Positions 7,815-16,642 of a stretch of 64,000 nt of DNA are shown here, one piece after another; positions within the stretch are counted from its first letter, which is position 1; every line of letters begins with the position of its first letter. The position numbers and the translations under genes were made by a program. The notes under the pieces are model-generated. The model worked only from the letters and a program-made list of their open reading frames with translations, was not told the origin of the DNA and searched no databases. This DNA is from Caballeronia turbans. GTDB lineage: Bacteria; Pseudomonadota; Gammaproteobacteria; Burkholderiales; Burkholderiaceae. The DNA is taken from assembly GCA_001544655.2 (NCBI GenBank), contig FCOD02000028.1:17992-81991 (forward strand), written 5' to 3'.

Positions 7815-9179
7815 GTGAGTAGAAGTCCTGCCGTGAACGTACAGACGTTCATCAACGAGCATCCGTTCTCGCCGTTTCAATGGCTCATCTTCGTGATGTG
7901 CTTCGTGATCGTCCTTCTGGATGGTTTCGATACCGCCGCGATCGGCTTCATTGCGCCTTCGCTCGTCAACGAATGGCATATCAGCCGGCCGGCGCTCGCG
8001 CCCGTTCTGAGCGCGGCGCTCTTCGGGCTCGCCGCGGGCGCGCTGCTTTCCGGGCCGCTGTCCGACAAGCTCGGCCGCCGCGCGATGCTGCTCTCGTCGG
8101 TGCTGCTCTTCGGCGTGGCGTGTCTCGCGTCGTCGTTCGCCGCGGACCTCACGCAACTGACGACGCTGCGCTTCATCACCGGCGTCGGCCTCGGCGCGGC
8201 CATGCCGAACGCCGTCACGATGATGAGCGAGTTCTGCCCCGACAACCGCCGCGCGACGCTCATCAATCTGATGTTCTGCGGCTTTCCGCTCGGCGCGGCG
8301 TTCGGCGGCTTTCTCGCGGCATGGATGATTCCGCATTTCGGCTGGCGCAGCGTGCTGATGCTGGGCGGCGTGGCGCCGCTCGTGCTGTCGGTGCTGCTCA
8401 TCGTGAAGCTGCCGGAATCGGTGCGTTATATGGTGGCGAAGGCGAAGCCAGTCGAGAAGATTCGCGCGACGCTCGCGCGCATCTCCTCCGACGCCATGCA
8501 GGCGGGCTCGTTCTTCATGACGGAAGCCGCGCCCGCCGCGGCGGGGCAGAGCGGCATGAGCGTGGTGCTGTCGCGCTCGTACATCGTCGGCTCGGTCATG
8601 CTGTGGCTCGCCTACTTCATGGGCCTCGTGATCTTCTACGCATCGATCAACTGGATGCCGATCCTGCTGAAGGAATCCGGATTGACGCCGCAGAAAGCGA
8701 CGCTCATTTCCGCGCTGTTCCCGCTCGGCGGCGTCGGCGCGGTGCTGTGCGGCGTGCTGATGGACAAGTTCAACGCCAACCGCATCATCGCGGCGTGTTA
8801 TGCGCTCACCGCCGTGAGCGTGTATCTGATCGGTCAGGCCGTGGGCAACGTCGGCATGCTCGTGCTCGTCGTGTTCCTCGCGGGCGTTCTGATGAACACC
8901 GCGCAATCGTCGATGCCCGCGCTGGCGGCGGCGTTCTATCCGACGCAGGGACGCGGCACGGGTGTCGCGTGGATGCTCGGCATCGGGCGCTTCGGCGGCA
9001 TCGCGGGATCGTTCCTCGTCGCCGAACTGACGCGCCTGCATTTCAGCTTCGGCGGCATTTTCGCGACGATCGCGGTGGCGGGAATCGTCTCGGCTGTCGC
9101 GCTCCTGATCAAGCAGGCGGCGCATCCGGAGACGGCGATGGCGAGCGACCTCAAGGCGACGGAACCGGTCGGGCATTGA
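7815..9179 (+). CDS. MFS transporter, aromatic acid:H+ symporter (AAHS) family
   Basis: A 454-residue, 12-helix major facilitator permease. The first membrane segment holds LLDGFDTAAIGFIAPSL, the signature of the AAHS family (PcaK, BenK, MhpT type), which imports protonated aromatic acids such as hydroxybenzoates. An MFS loop motif (GPLSDKLGRRAML) follows helix 2. I chose the GTG at 7815 because GGGAA precedes it at suitable spacing; GTG 7833 is an alternative. No aromatic catabolic gene is adjacent, so the substrate is unknown. It is monocistronic, ending at the terminator at 9206. Confidence 0.88.
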   Translation: MSRSPAVNVQTFINEHPFSPFQWLIFVMCFVIVLLDGFDTAAIGFIAPSLVNEWHISRPALAPVLSAALFGLAAGALLSGPLSDKLGRRAMLLSSVLLFGVACLASSFAADLTQLTTLRFITGVGLGAAMPNAVTMMSEFCPDNRRATLINLMFCGFPLGAAFGGFLAAWMIPHFGWRSVLMLGGVAPLVLSVLLIVKLPESVRYMVAKAKPVEKIRATLARISSDAMQAGSFFMTEAAPAAAGQSGMSVVLSRSYIVGSVMLWLAYFMGLVIFYASINWMPILLKESGLTPQKATLISALFPLGGVGAVLCGVLMDKFNANRIIAACYALTAVSVYLIGQAVGNVGMLVLVVFLAGVLMNTAQSSMPALAAAFYPTQGRGTGVAWMLGIGRFGGIAGSFLVAELTRLHFSFGGIFATIAVAGIVSAVALLIKQAAHPETAMASDLKATEPVGH

Positions 9180-9205
9180 TTCGACGCAGTTTCGTGCAGG
9201 CATAG

Positions 9206-9244
9206 CGCCCCGCGTGGCTTCGGTCTCGCGGGGCGTTTTTCTTT
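9206..9244 (+). terminator. Intrinsic terminator after the AAHS transporter
   Basis: A perfect 9-bp GC stem, CGCCCCGCG with CGCGGGGCG, around a 12-base loop, followed directly by TTTTTCTTT. Textbook Rho-independent structure on the plus strand, 26 bases after the stop codon. Confidence 0.92.
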
Positions 9245-9428
9245 GCATGACCCGCGTCGCGCGAGGTCCAGCGCCTCAAGAACGGCATCTGTCTGCCGTT
9301 AATTCCCATACGGCTTTCGATCGCAGGGCCACGATGCGCCTTTTCACGCAAACGTAAAACGGCACACGATCGCAAGCCGCACAGCAAGCGCCTGCCCCGG
9401 CGCTTTCATCGGCTCCTTCAACCAGATC

Positions 9429-10967
9429 GTGAAAAAAATATCCTTCAAGACCAAGCTCATGAGCACCGTGGGCTTCGTATGGCTCAGTCTGATTCTTCTG
9501 TGCGCGCTCAATGCGATCTCCACGAAACACTCGCTGATGCGCAACCGTGAAAACGTGCTCGCCGAACAGGTTCAATCGGCGACGAGCGTCGTCAGGTTCT
9601 ATGTCAAGCAGGCGCAAAGCGGCGCGCTGCCCGCGGAAGACGCGAAGAAGCTCGCGATCGCCAGCGTGCGCGCGATCCGTTACGGCACGAACGGCTATCT
9701 CGCCATCCTCGATTCGAAGATGTTTCAGGTGCTGAACTCGGTGCGCCCGGACACGGAAAACAAGATCAATGATTTCGTCGACAGCACCGGCAAGCACTTC
9801 ACCGGCGAAATCGTCAAGCACGGTCTCGACGGCTCGCATATCACGACCTATCTCTATCCGAAGCCCGGCGAGACCGAGCCGCTGCCAAAGATCACATACG
9901 GCGACTACGTGCGCGAATGGGACTGGCATATCTACACGGGCGCGTATATCGACGATATCGACACGGCCTTTCATGCGATCGTGCTCAAGTCGCTGCTGCT
10001 CATCGGCGTGATCGGCGCGGCGTTGACGCTCGCGATGGCGCTCATCATCCGCGGCGTGCTGAAGAGCATCGGCGGCGATCCGCAGGATGTGTCGATCGTC
10101 TGCCAGCGCATCGCGGCGGGCGATCTCGCGCAGGCCGTGCAGGTGAAGCCGGGCGACGATTCGAGTCTCATGCATTCGATGCACACGATGCAGTCGCGTC
10201 TCACGCAGACGATCGCGCAGATCAAGCTCGTCGCGGATGGCATCACGGCGGCGTCGCGGGAAATTGCAGACGGTCATCACGATCTGTCTTCGCGTACCGA
10301 AGAGCAGGCGGCTTCGCTCGCGGAAACCGCATCGAGCATGGAAGAGCTCACCTCGACCGTGCGCCTCAATTCGGATAACGCCGGCCAGGCGAGCCAGCTC
10401 GCGGCGAGCGCGTCGTCGACGGTCGAAAGCGGCAGCGGCGTCGTGCTCGGCGTCGTGGCGACGATGGACAAGATCGCGGGCAGCTCGGAGAAGATCGTCG
10501 ACATCATCGGCGTGATCGAAGGCATCGCGTTTCAGACCAACATTCTCGCGTTGAACGCGGCCGTCGAGGCGGCGCGCGCGGGTGAGCACGGGCGCGGATT
10601 CGCGGTGGTCGCATCGGAAGTGCGCGCGCTCGCGCAGCGTTGCGCGGCCGCGGCGAAGGACGTGAAGACGCTCATCGACGAATCGGTGACGAACGTCACG
10701 GCGGGGCAGGATCTCGCGCAGCAATCCGGCGACACGATGAAGCAGATTCTCACGTCCGTCACGCGCGTGAACGACATCATGAACGAGATCTCGTCGGCCT
10801 CGTCGCAGCAAACGCAGGGCATCGAACAGGTCGGCGTCGCGATCACGCAGATGGACGCCGTCACGCAACAGAACGCGGCGCTCGTCGAGCAGGCGACGGC
10901 CGCCGCTGCCGCGCTCGCCGTTCAGGCCGAAGAGCTGAAGCGCGCGGTCTCCGTGTTCAGAACCTGA
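9429..10967 (+). CDS. Methyl-accepting chemotaxis protein with periplasmic single-Cache domain
   Basis: A 512-residue chemoreceptor. Transmembrane helix 1 is at about residues 10-30. A periplasmic sensing domain (about 35-185, with [13 protein letters not shown] and [14 protein letters not shown]) looks like sCache_2, a fold that often senses small organic acids. TM2 is at about 188-208, then a HAMP domain and a cytoplasmic signalling domain whose hairpin tip contains [20 protein letters not shown]. There is no C-terminal CheR/CheB docking pentapeptide. It starts at a GTG ([10 protein letters not shown]). No che genes are nearby, so it presumably feeds the main chemotaxis system. Confidence 0.92.
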   Translation: MKKISFKTKLMSTVGFVWLSLILLCALNAISTKHSLMRNRENVLAEQVQSATSVVRFYVKQAQSGALPAEDAKKLAIASVRAIRYGTNGYLAILDSKMFQVLNSVRPDTENKINDFVDSTGKHFTGEIVKHGLDGSHITTYLYPKPGETEPLPKITYGDYVREWDWHIYTGAYIDDIDTAFHAIVLKSLLLIGVIGAALTLAMALIIRGVLKSIGGDPQDVSIVCQRIAAGDLAQAVQVKPGDDSSLMHSMHTMQSRLTQTIAQIKLVADGITAASREIADGHHDLSSRTEEQAASLAETASSMEELTSTVRLNSDNAGQASQLAASASSTVESGSGVVLGVVATMDKIAGSSEKIVDIIGVIEGIAFQTNILALNAAVEAARAGEHGRGFAVVASEVRALAQRCAAAAKDVKTLIDESVTNVTAGQDLAQQSGDTMKQILTSVTRVNDIMNEISSASSQQTQGIEQVGVAITQMDAVTQQNAALVEQATAAAAALAVQAEELKRAVSVFRT

Positions 10968-11129
10968 ACGCCTTTCATTCGACGACACTCCGTTTGCGAA
11001 TCGTCAGACCGTGGCATGTCGCGTGCTGATTCGTATCGTGCGAACCGGCCGCGGCTCAAGCGTCGCGGCCAGCAGGCAGAACAAGCCGCAAGCATCGCAT
11101 TTCGCAAACCGCAAACAGGAGTGTCCGAT

Positions 11130-11408
11130 ATGAAACGTTTCGCCCTTTCCGCCGCTGCCGGCGCCTTCGCTCTCGTCTGTGCATCCGCTTTCGCGCAGGA
11201 CAATCCGCCGAGCTCGAGCACGGGCCTGCAGGCCGGCGACAACGCGCAAACGACCACGCAGCACGCGCAGTCGAAATCCCACAAATCCACGCATTCGAAG
11301 AAGATGCAGAAGAGCCCGATGAACGCGGGCCCGTCCACCGCGCCGGGCGGCACGGCGGCGCCGAGCGGACCGGGCGCGCCGGTCAGCGCGAGCGGCTCGG
11401 GTCAGTAA
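11130..11408 (+). CDS. Small secreted low-complexity protein of unknown function
   Basis: A 92-residue predicted periplasmic protein. The signal peptide is MKRFALSAAAGAFALVCASA, cut after AFA. The mature part is rich in Ser, Thr, Gln and Pro, with a basic His/Lys cluster (SHKSTHSKKMQKSP) and a Gly/Pro/Ser tail. I chose the ATG at 11130 because it begins the signal peptide and follows ACAGGAG; longer in-frame starts add a non-secretory leader. I do not recognise a domain. It is followed at once by a strong terminator, so it is transcribed alone. Confidence 0.75.
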   Translation: MKRFALSAAAGAFALVCASAFAQDNPPSSSTGLQAGDNAQTTTQHAQSKSHKSTHSKKMQKSPMNAGPSTAPGGTAAPSGPGAPVSASGSGQ

Positions 11409-11432
11409 CGGGAAACGCGCGATGAAATGACG

Positions 11433-11465
11433 AACGGGACGCCGCTGGCGTCCCGTTTGCTTTTG
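11433..11465. terminator. Intrinsic terminator, probably bidirectional
   Basis: A perfect 11-bp stem (AACGGGACGCC with GGCGTCCCGTT), a three-base loop and a downstream TTTGCTTTT. It lies between the convergent small secreted gene and the VOC gene, so it can serve both. Confidence 0.9.
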
Positions 11466-11482
11466 GGCTTTTGATCGACGTC

Positions 11483-11917
11483 TTACTTCGCGAACAGCGA
11501 CGACATATCCGCGAACGCCTTGATCTCCACGGCATTGCCCGACGGATCGAGGAAGAACATCGTCGCCTGCTCGCCGACTTCGCCCCTGAAGCGCACATGC
11601 GGCTCGATGATGAAGCGCGTGCCCGCGGCGCGCAGTCTGCCGGCCAGTTCTTCCCATTGCGGAACAGACAGCACGACGCCGAAGTGGCGCACCGGCACCG
11701 CGTCGCCGTCGACCGCGCTCGTCGAACGATGCCCGGCTTCCTCGGGCGCGAGATGCGCGACGATCTGATGCCCATAGAAATTGAAATCGACCCAGGCGTC
11801 GGAGCTGCGGCCTTCCGGGCAGCCGAGCAATTCGCCGTAAAACTCGCGCGCAGCGGCGAGGCTGTGAACGGGGAACGCGAGATGGAAGGGCGGCATGGCG
11901 TGCTGGGTCGTGCTCAT
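11483..11917 (-). CDS. VOC (glyoxalase/bleomycin resistance/dioxygenase) family protein
   Basis: A 144-residue single-module vicinal-oxygen-chelate protein. Candidate metal ligands are His12 (PPFHLAFPV), His78 (VRHFGVVL) and Glu131 (GNAVEIKAF), at the usual positions of the paired beta-alpha-beta-beta-beta motifs. [13 protein letters not shown] is the common C-terminal VOC signature. Members are lyases, isomerases, dioxygenases or antibiotic-binding proteins, and the substrate cannot be told here. It diverges from the LysR gene at 12032 across an AT-rich gap, so that regulator probably controls it. Confidence 0.88.
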   Translation of the reverse strand: MSTTQHAMPPFHLAFPVHSLAAAREFYGELLGCPEGRSSDAWVDFNFYGHQIVAHLAPEEAGHRSTSAVDGDAVPVRHFGVVLSVPQWEELAGRLRAAGTRFIIEPHVRFRGEVGEQATMFFLDPSGNAVEIKAFADMSSLFAK

Positions 11918-12031
11918 GGCGTGAATCCTTTAATCGACATGTGGGGAACGAAACCCCAGTGTATTGATAAATAAATCTGTTGAAAAACGATATATTGCGT
12001 GAGTCACCTCCAATATTTTCGATGAATCGAC
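11918..12031. promoter_or_regulatory. Divergent promoter region between VOC and LysR genes
   Basis: A 114-bp gap that is clearly AT-rich for this genome (TATTGATAAATAAATCTG and GAAAAACGATATATTG blocks). A TTGAAA-like and TATATT-like pair is visible on the plus strand near 11979-11995, though the spacing is short. Location and composition support overlapping divergent promoters with a LysR site; exact elements are uncertain. Confidence 0.5.
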
Positions 12032-12970
12032 ATGCTGCGCGAACTTCAGACCTTCATCGCGGTGGCGCGCCACGGTACGTTTGCGGGCGCGGGCGCGCAT
12101 ATCGGCCTCACGCAGTCGGCGGTGAGCGCGCAGATGCAGCGCCTCGAAGCGCATCTCGGCGTCACGCTCTTCGACCGCACCGGCCGCTCCGCGACGCTCA
12201 ACAAGGCGGGCAGACGCACGCTCGAACTCGCCGACGAACTGATCGCACTGTACGCGCGTCTGGCCGAACCGGAAGGCGAGGACGGGCGCGGCGGCTTGCT
12301 TTCGGTGGGCGCGATCGCCTCGGCCCATGCGGTGCTTTTGCCCGAAGCGATCGGCGCATTCCGGCGCGTGCTGCCCGCCTGGCGCATCCGGCTCGTGCCG
12401 GGCGTTTCGCTCAATCTGCTGGCGAGCGTCGATGCGGGCGAGATGGACATGGCCGTCATCATCCGTCCGCCGTTCGCGCTGCAGATAGAGCTGCGATGGC
12501 GCACGCTCGTCGCGGAGCCGTTCGTGCTGCTCGCGCCCGCCGCCAGGAAAGGCGCTGACTGGCGCGAACTGATCGAAACGGAGCCGTTCATCCGTTATGA
12601 CCGGCGCTCGTTCGGCGGGCGGCAAGTCGATATGTTTCTGACCAAGCGCCGCATCGCGGTGCGCGACTCGATCGAAGTCGACGAGCTGCCGGGCATCGCG
12701 CAACTGGTGGCGCGGGGCCTGGGCGTGGCGCTTCTGCCGGTGTCAGACGGCATCGGTGCGTGGCCGCGCGGTGCGGTCGCGCTCGAACTCGGCGATGCCA
12801 CGTTCCATCGCGAGATCGGTCTCGTCGAGCGCGCGCGGCGCCTGCGTGCGGACGAGCCGGATGCGGCGACGCGGCTCGCGGGCTGCATCGTCGAGGCGGC
12901 GGGGCGTGGCGCGGCGAAAACGCCTGTCGGACGCGCACGCAGGCGGAACCCGGGGCGCGGCATCGCCTAG
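12032..12970 (+). CDS. LysR-family transcriptional regulator
   Basis: A 312-residue LysR regulator. The winged HTH occupies residues 1-60 (MLRELQTFIAVARHGTFAGA, then LTQSAVSAQMQRLEAHLGV). The type-2 periplasmic-binding-like effector domain follows from about residue 90. It is transcribed away from the VOC gene, the standard arrangement for a LysR activator and its target. The C-terminus is basic and runs almost into the FUSC gene (about 36 bases), which may be cotranscribed. Effector unknown. Confidence 0.9.
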   Translation: MLRELQTFIAVARHGTFAGAGAHIGLTQSAVSAQMQRLEAHLGVTLFDRTGRSATLNKAGRRTLELADELIALYARLAEPEGEDGRGGLLSVGAIASAHAVLLPEAIGAFRRVLPAWRIRLVPGVSLNLLASVDAGEMDMAVIIRPPFALQIELRWRTLVAEPFVLLAPAARKGADWRELIETEPFIRYDRRSFGGRQVDMFLTKRRIAVRDSIEVDELPGIAQLVARGLGVALLPVSDGIGAWPRGAVALELGDATFHREIGLVERARRLRADEPDAATRLAGCIVEAAGRGAAKTPVGRARRRNPGRGIA

Positions 12971-13006
12971 AATGCGTTGCAGACGCGTTCCCTTCGGTGG
13001 ATGCCC

Positions 13007-14137
13007 ATGGATGACGAGGAAGATATCGGCGACGCGAGATCCGGCCTCGCGGACACGGCGCTGACGCTCGCGCGATCGGGCGCACGTCGCGCCGAGGCGG
13101 CGCTCGCGTGGCTCGATCGCGTCGATCCCGGCACGCATCGGCGTATCAAGGGATTGCGGCTCGTCACCGCGTACGGCCTCGCGGCGGCGCTCGGCGCGTT
13201 GCAGGACGTGACGCAGAGCGTGCCGCCGGGCGTGTCCGTCGGCGGGCTCGCGGGCGGGTTCGCGCTCTGGGCGAGCGTGTCGGAGGCGCGCGCGACGCGT
13301 TTCGAATCGAGCCGCGATCTCGTCGTGCTGTGCATCGCGGCGGCGTTCGGTGCGCTGACCTTTGCTCTGTTCGGCCCGTCGCTGCGCGAGCTCGGGCGCG
13401 GCGGCGCCGAGCTGATTCTCGTGACGGGCGCCTTTCTGGCGGGCTACCTGAAGCGGTTCGGAGTGACCGGCGCGGGTATCGGCTCGCAGCTCTACATCGG
13501 ACAGCTTCTCGCCTATGGGATGGACCTCAGGCCCGGCGATTCACGGGCGATTCTGATCGCCTTGCTGATCGGGATGCTTGCTGCCATCGTGCCGCGCATG
13601 TTGAGCGGGCCGGCCGAGCATCCGGCCGTGCTGCCGGCGTTGGCGTCCGAGCCTGCGTATGGACGTCACGCGATATCGCCGGCGTTCGCGATGGGCCTGC
13701 AGGCGGCGTGCGGCGCGCTCGTCGTCGTAGTGCTGAACCGCGCGTTCGGGCTGGCGGAATCGGCGTGGGCGATCACGGCTTGCGTGTATGTCGTCGCGAC
13801 GTCGGCGGTCGGGACGGCGGAGCGCGTGCGGCGACGCATCTACGGGACGCTCGTCGGGGTGCCGATCGGCATCGTTTGCCTGCCGCTTGCGGAGCATTGG
13901 CCGCTCGTCGTCTGGATCTTGTCCGCGTTCGCGATGATCGCTTATGCGATGGCGTTGCCGGAGCGGTATGACGTCGCGTGTGGGGCCTTTGCGTTCGTGC
14001 TCATCGTGACGATGGCGGCGAGCGGGGTGCATTCCGTGGAACTGCTGACGGCGCGGGCCTGGGAGACGCTTTTGGGTGGGGCGTTGGGGTTGCTTGCGTC
14101 GAGGGTTATTTTTCCGTTGCGGGTGGTGAGGGGGTAG
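13007..14137 (+). CDS. FUSC-family inner membrane protein
   Basis: A 376-residue membrane protein with two blocks of hydrophobic helices (about residues 45-195 and 220-370) separated by a short loop. It resembles the fusaric acid resistance / YccS family membrane domain, duplicated as in FUSC proteins. Such proteins are linked to aromatic acid or fusaric acid efflux, but it lacks the long cytoplasmic domain and no HlyD partner is adjacent. I prefer ATG 13007 because GGTGG is six bases upstream; ATG 13001 is possible. The last 150 bases are markedly G/T-rich on the plus strand (see findings). Confidence 0.75.
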   Translation: MDDEEDIGDARSGLADTALTLARSGARRAEAALAWLDRVDPGTHRRIKGLRLVTAYGLAAALGALQDVTQSVPPGVSVGGLAGGFALWASVSEARATRFESSRDLVVLCIAAAFGALTFALFGPSLRELGRGGAELILVTGAFLAGYLKRFGVTGAGIGSQLYIGQLLAYGMDLRPGDSRAILIALLIGMLAAIVPRMLSGPAEHPAVLPALASEPAYGRHAISPAFAMGLQAACGALVVVVLNRAFGLAESAWAITACVYVVATSAVGTAERVRRRIYGTLVGVPIGIVCLPLAEHWPLVVWILSAFAMIAYAMALPERYDVACGAFAFVLIVTMAASGVHSVELLTARAWETLLGGALGLLASRVIFPLRVVRG

Positions 14138-14289
14138 GGTGGTGGTTTTTGGCGCCGCGGTGCTCCCTCTTCTTTTGGATAGCAAAGTTATCGGATTTGA
14201 AGTCAGAACGAAACAGGCAGGCGAAATGTTGTGTCGATGAAGCTGCGCAAAGCTGACGCTTCTTGAATTCGAGCGTTATGCGAGTAAGC

Positions 14290-14331
14290 GCCGCCCCGCA
14301 CGGCGCAACGCTGATAAACCAACGCGAACAC
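14290..14331. repeat. Short relative of the outer end of the 35-kb inverted repeat
   Basis: This stretch contains GCCGCCCCGCA, then GCT, ATAAACCAA and CGAA-AC in the same order and spacing as the outer end of the right arm of the large inverted repeat (about 35384-35426). It is the only second trace of that element I see in the window. It lies in the gap between the convergent FUSC and kinase genes. The remaining gap sequence (14138-14289) holds nothing I can name. Confidence 0.6.
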
Positions 14332-14373
14332 GCAACTGCCGAAAGCGCAAAAGCACCAGCTAACCCAACCAGC

Positions 14374-16395
14374 TCAACGCCCCGCCACCTTCTCCAGCAA
14401 CCTGTCCAGCACGTCGAAATCGACCGGCTTCACGAGATGCATATCGAAGCCCGCCTGCGCGGAGCGTTCCTTGTCGCTCTCCTGCCCGAACCCCGTCATC
14501 GCGACCACTTTGGCGGGTCCAAGGAGCCGTTGCGAGCGCAGCGTCCGCAGCACCGCGTACCCATCCATATCGGGCAACGCCAGATCGAGCAGAACCAGAT
14601 CCGGAGGAAAATGCCGAATGACTTCGAGCCCTTCCTTGCCGTGATACGCGGTGCGCACGTCATGCCCCTTCATCTGCAGCAGCATGGCGAGGCTGTCGGC
14701 TGAATCCTGGTTGTCGTCGATCAGCACGACGCGCAGACCATCGCCCGCGGCCTGCGTCGCGTTCTGCGCGAGCACGCGATGCGGCCGCGGCGCATCGTCG
14801 TCGGACGCATAGGGCAGGCGCACCGTAAACGTGCTGCCCTGATTCGGCCCGGCGCTCACCGCGCTGATCGAGCCGCCATGCATCTCGACGATCGACCGGC
14901 ACAGCGTGAGTCCGATGCCGAGCCCCGCTTCGCCGGGATTGAGATAGTGATCCTCCTGCACGAAGAGATCGAAGATGGACGCGAGGCCCTTTTGCGAAAT
15001 GCCGCGCCCGGTGTCGATCACTTTCAGCAGCAGGGCGGTCGGCTCAGGCTCGACGACAACGCTGATCGTGCTCCCCCGCGGCGAGAACTTCGACGCGTTG
15101 TTCAACAGGTTCTGCACGACCTGCACGAGCCGTGTGCTGTCCCCCACCACATGAACCGGCTCCTGCGGCAGCTTCGTGACGACGCGCTGCATGCGCTCAT
15201 CGGTGAAAGGATGCACGAGCTCGGTGCTGCGCGCGACGATATCGCTCACGTCCACGCGCGCCATGCGCAGATCGATCTTGCCCGTGGTGATGCGGCCCAT
15301 GTCCAGCAGATCGTCGACGAGCCGGCCGAGATGCGACGTCTGCCTGTCGATGATGTCGCGGCACGCGGCGACGCGCTGCGGCATGTCCGTTTCCATCTGC
15401 ATCACGCCGATGGCATTGCGCACCGGCGCGAGCGGATTGCGCAGCTCGTGCGCGAGCGTAGCGAGAAACTCGCTGATGCGCCGCGACGATACCTCGAGCT
15501 GCTCGAGGCGCTTGCGCTCGCTCATGTCGCGCGTGACCTTCGCGAAGCCGCGCAGCACGCGATGCTCGTCGTACACCGCCGTGATGATCACGTTCGCCCA
15601 GAAGAGCGAGCCGTCCTTGCGCACGCGCCAGCCTTCGTTTTCCACGCGGCCAGTGCGAATCGCGGTCTGTAGTTCGATCTCGGGAAGGTTCGCGGCCAGA
15701 TCCTCGGGGCAATAAAACGTCGAAAAGTGCTTCCCGAGAATCTCCGATGGCTGATAGCCCTTGATGCGCATCGCGCCCGTATTCCAGCTCGCGATATGGC
15801 CGCCCGTATCGAGCATGAAGATCGCGTAGTCGCTCACGCTTTCCACGAGCAAACGGAAGCGCTCTTCGGACAGACGCAGCTTTTCCTCCTCGGCGCGCTT
15901 GGCGGTGAGATCGTGCGTGCATTTCGCGTAGCCGATGATCTCGCCCTTCGTATTGCGCGCCGCGGTAATGACGACGTTCGCCCAGAACAGCGAGCCGTCC
16001 TTGCGCACGCGCCAGCCTTCATCCTCGAAGCGGCCGGTCGCGTACGCCTGCTTCAGTTCGTATTCGGGCCAGCCGCGCGCCACCGACTCCGCCGTGTAGA
16101 AGCGCGACAGATGCTGGCCGATGATCTCGTGCGCCTCATAACCTTTGATCTTGCGTGCGCCGCTGTTCCAGCTCGTGATGCGGCCGTTGAGGTCGAGCAT
16201 GAAAATCGCGCAGTCTTCGATCGCATCGACGAGCGCGTGATACTGCGCGTCGGTCATTGCGCGCCCGCTCGAAGCCGGGCCTGCGACGCCGAGTTGGGGA
16301 ACGGCGGATCTCGATCTGGTCATGGGTCTGTAGTCAGCGCAGCGGTGATGTGGTGTATCGCATTTCCGTGTAGCCGGTGCGTGGCCGGTGGACAT
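14374..16395 (-). CDS. Hybrid sensor histidine kinase, PAS-PAS-HisKA-HATPase-REC
   Basis: A 673-residue soluble hybrid kinase. Two PAS domains (about residues 48-165 and 175-290) carry almost identical repeats (EGWRVRKDGSLFWANV in both), so they arose by internal duplication. HisKA has the phospho-acceptor His316 in AHELRNP. The HATPase_c domain shows N-box QNLLNNASKFS and G boxes DTGRGI and GLGIGL. A C-terminal receiver has DD and the acceptor Asp in LLDLALPDMDG. There is no transmembrane helix, so the signal is intracellular or a PAS ligand such as haem or flavin. No partner regulator is adjacent. ATG 16323 (MTRSRSAVPQ) is an equally reasonable start. Confidence 0.92.
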   Translation of the reverse strand: MSTGHAPATRKCDTPHHRCADYRPMTRSRSAVPQLGVAGPASSGRAMTDAQYHALVDAIEDCAIFMLDLNGRITSWNSGARKIKGYEAHEIIGQHLSRFYTAESVARGWPEYELKQAYATGRFEDEGWRVRKDGSLFWANVVITAARNTKGEIIGYAKCTHDLTAKRAEEEKLRLSEERFRLLVESVSDYAIFMLDTGGHIASWNTGAMRIKGYQPSEILGKHFSTFYCPEDLAANLPEIELQTAIRTGRVENEGWRVRKDGSLFWANVIITAVYDEHRVLRGFAKVTRDMSERKRLEQLEVSSRRISEFLATLAHELRNPLAPVRNAIGVMQMETDMPQRVAACRDIIDRQTSHLGRLVDDLLDMGRITTGKIDLRMARVDVSDIVARSTELVHPFTDERMQRVVTKLPQEPVHVVGDSTRLVQVVQNLLNNASKFSPRGSTISVVVEPEPTALLLKVIDTGRGISQKGLASIFDLFVQEDHYLNPGEAGLGIGLTLCRSIVEMHGGSISAVSAGPNQGSTFTVRLPYASDDDAPRPHRVLAQNATQAAGDGLRVVLIDDNQDSADSLAMLLQMKGHDVRTAYHGKEGLEVIRHFPPDLVLLDLALPDMDGYAVLRTLRSQRLLGPAKVVAMTGFGQESDKERSAQAGFDMHLVKPVDFDVLDRLLEKVAGR

Positions 16396-16500
16396 CGCCT
16401 GGACAAAAGTCGCTTACGACAGTTTACCCGCTGGCGGCGCCTCGCACCGAAGCCTTTGTAACAAGCGGTAGGCGGCGGCTGGCCGTCCCGTAAACGTCCC

Positions 16501-16529
16501 TTGACAGCGCGCGGTGTGATTTATAGCTT
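16501..16529 (+). promoter_or_regulatory. Possible sigma-70 promoter upstream of phoD
   Basis: A consensus -35 hexamer TTGACA (16501-16506) is followed by TATAGC/TAGCTT at 15-17 bp spacing, about 115 bases before the PhoD start. The -35 is perfect and the -10 is approximate. I saw no convincing Pho box in this gap. Confidence 0.4.
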
Positions 16530-16642
16530 TTAATCATTTCAATCCCGAAAAGAGCCTCGCTCATCCGTCGGATCGGCCGCTCGACGCATCCAGCGAACTC
16601 GTCTGTTGCGCACCGCCCTGACGTTTGCAAACGGAGGCTCTC

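Noticed and set aside
7674-9248. Minus-strand open frame of about 524 codons over the AAHS transporter
   Set aside because: Repetitive Arg/His/Glu composition and exact antisense position to a real MFS gene.
9276-10988. Minus-strand open frame of about 570 codons over the chemoreceptor
   Set aside because: Antisense shadow; extreme Arg content; no start context.
16396-16642. Pho box upstream of phoD
   Set aside because: A CTGTCGTAA-like stretch occurs on the minus strand, but the 11-base direct repeat of a Pho box is not present.
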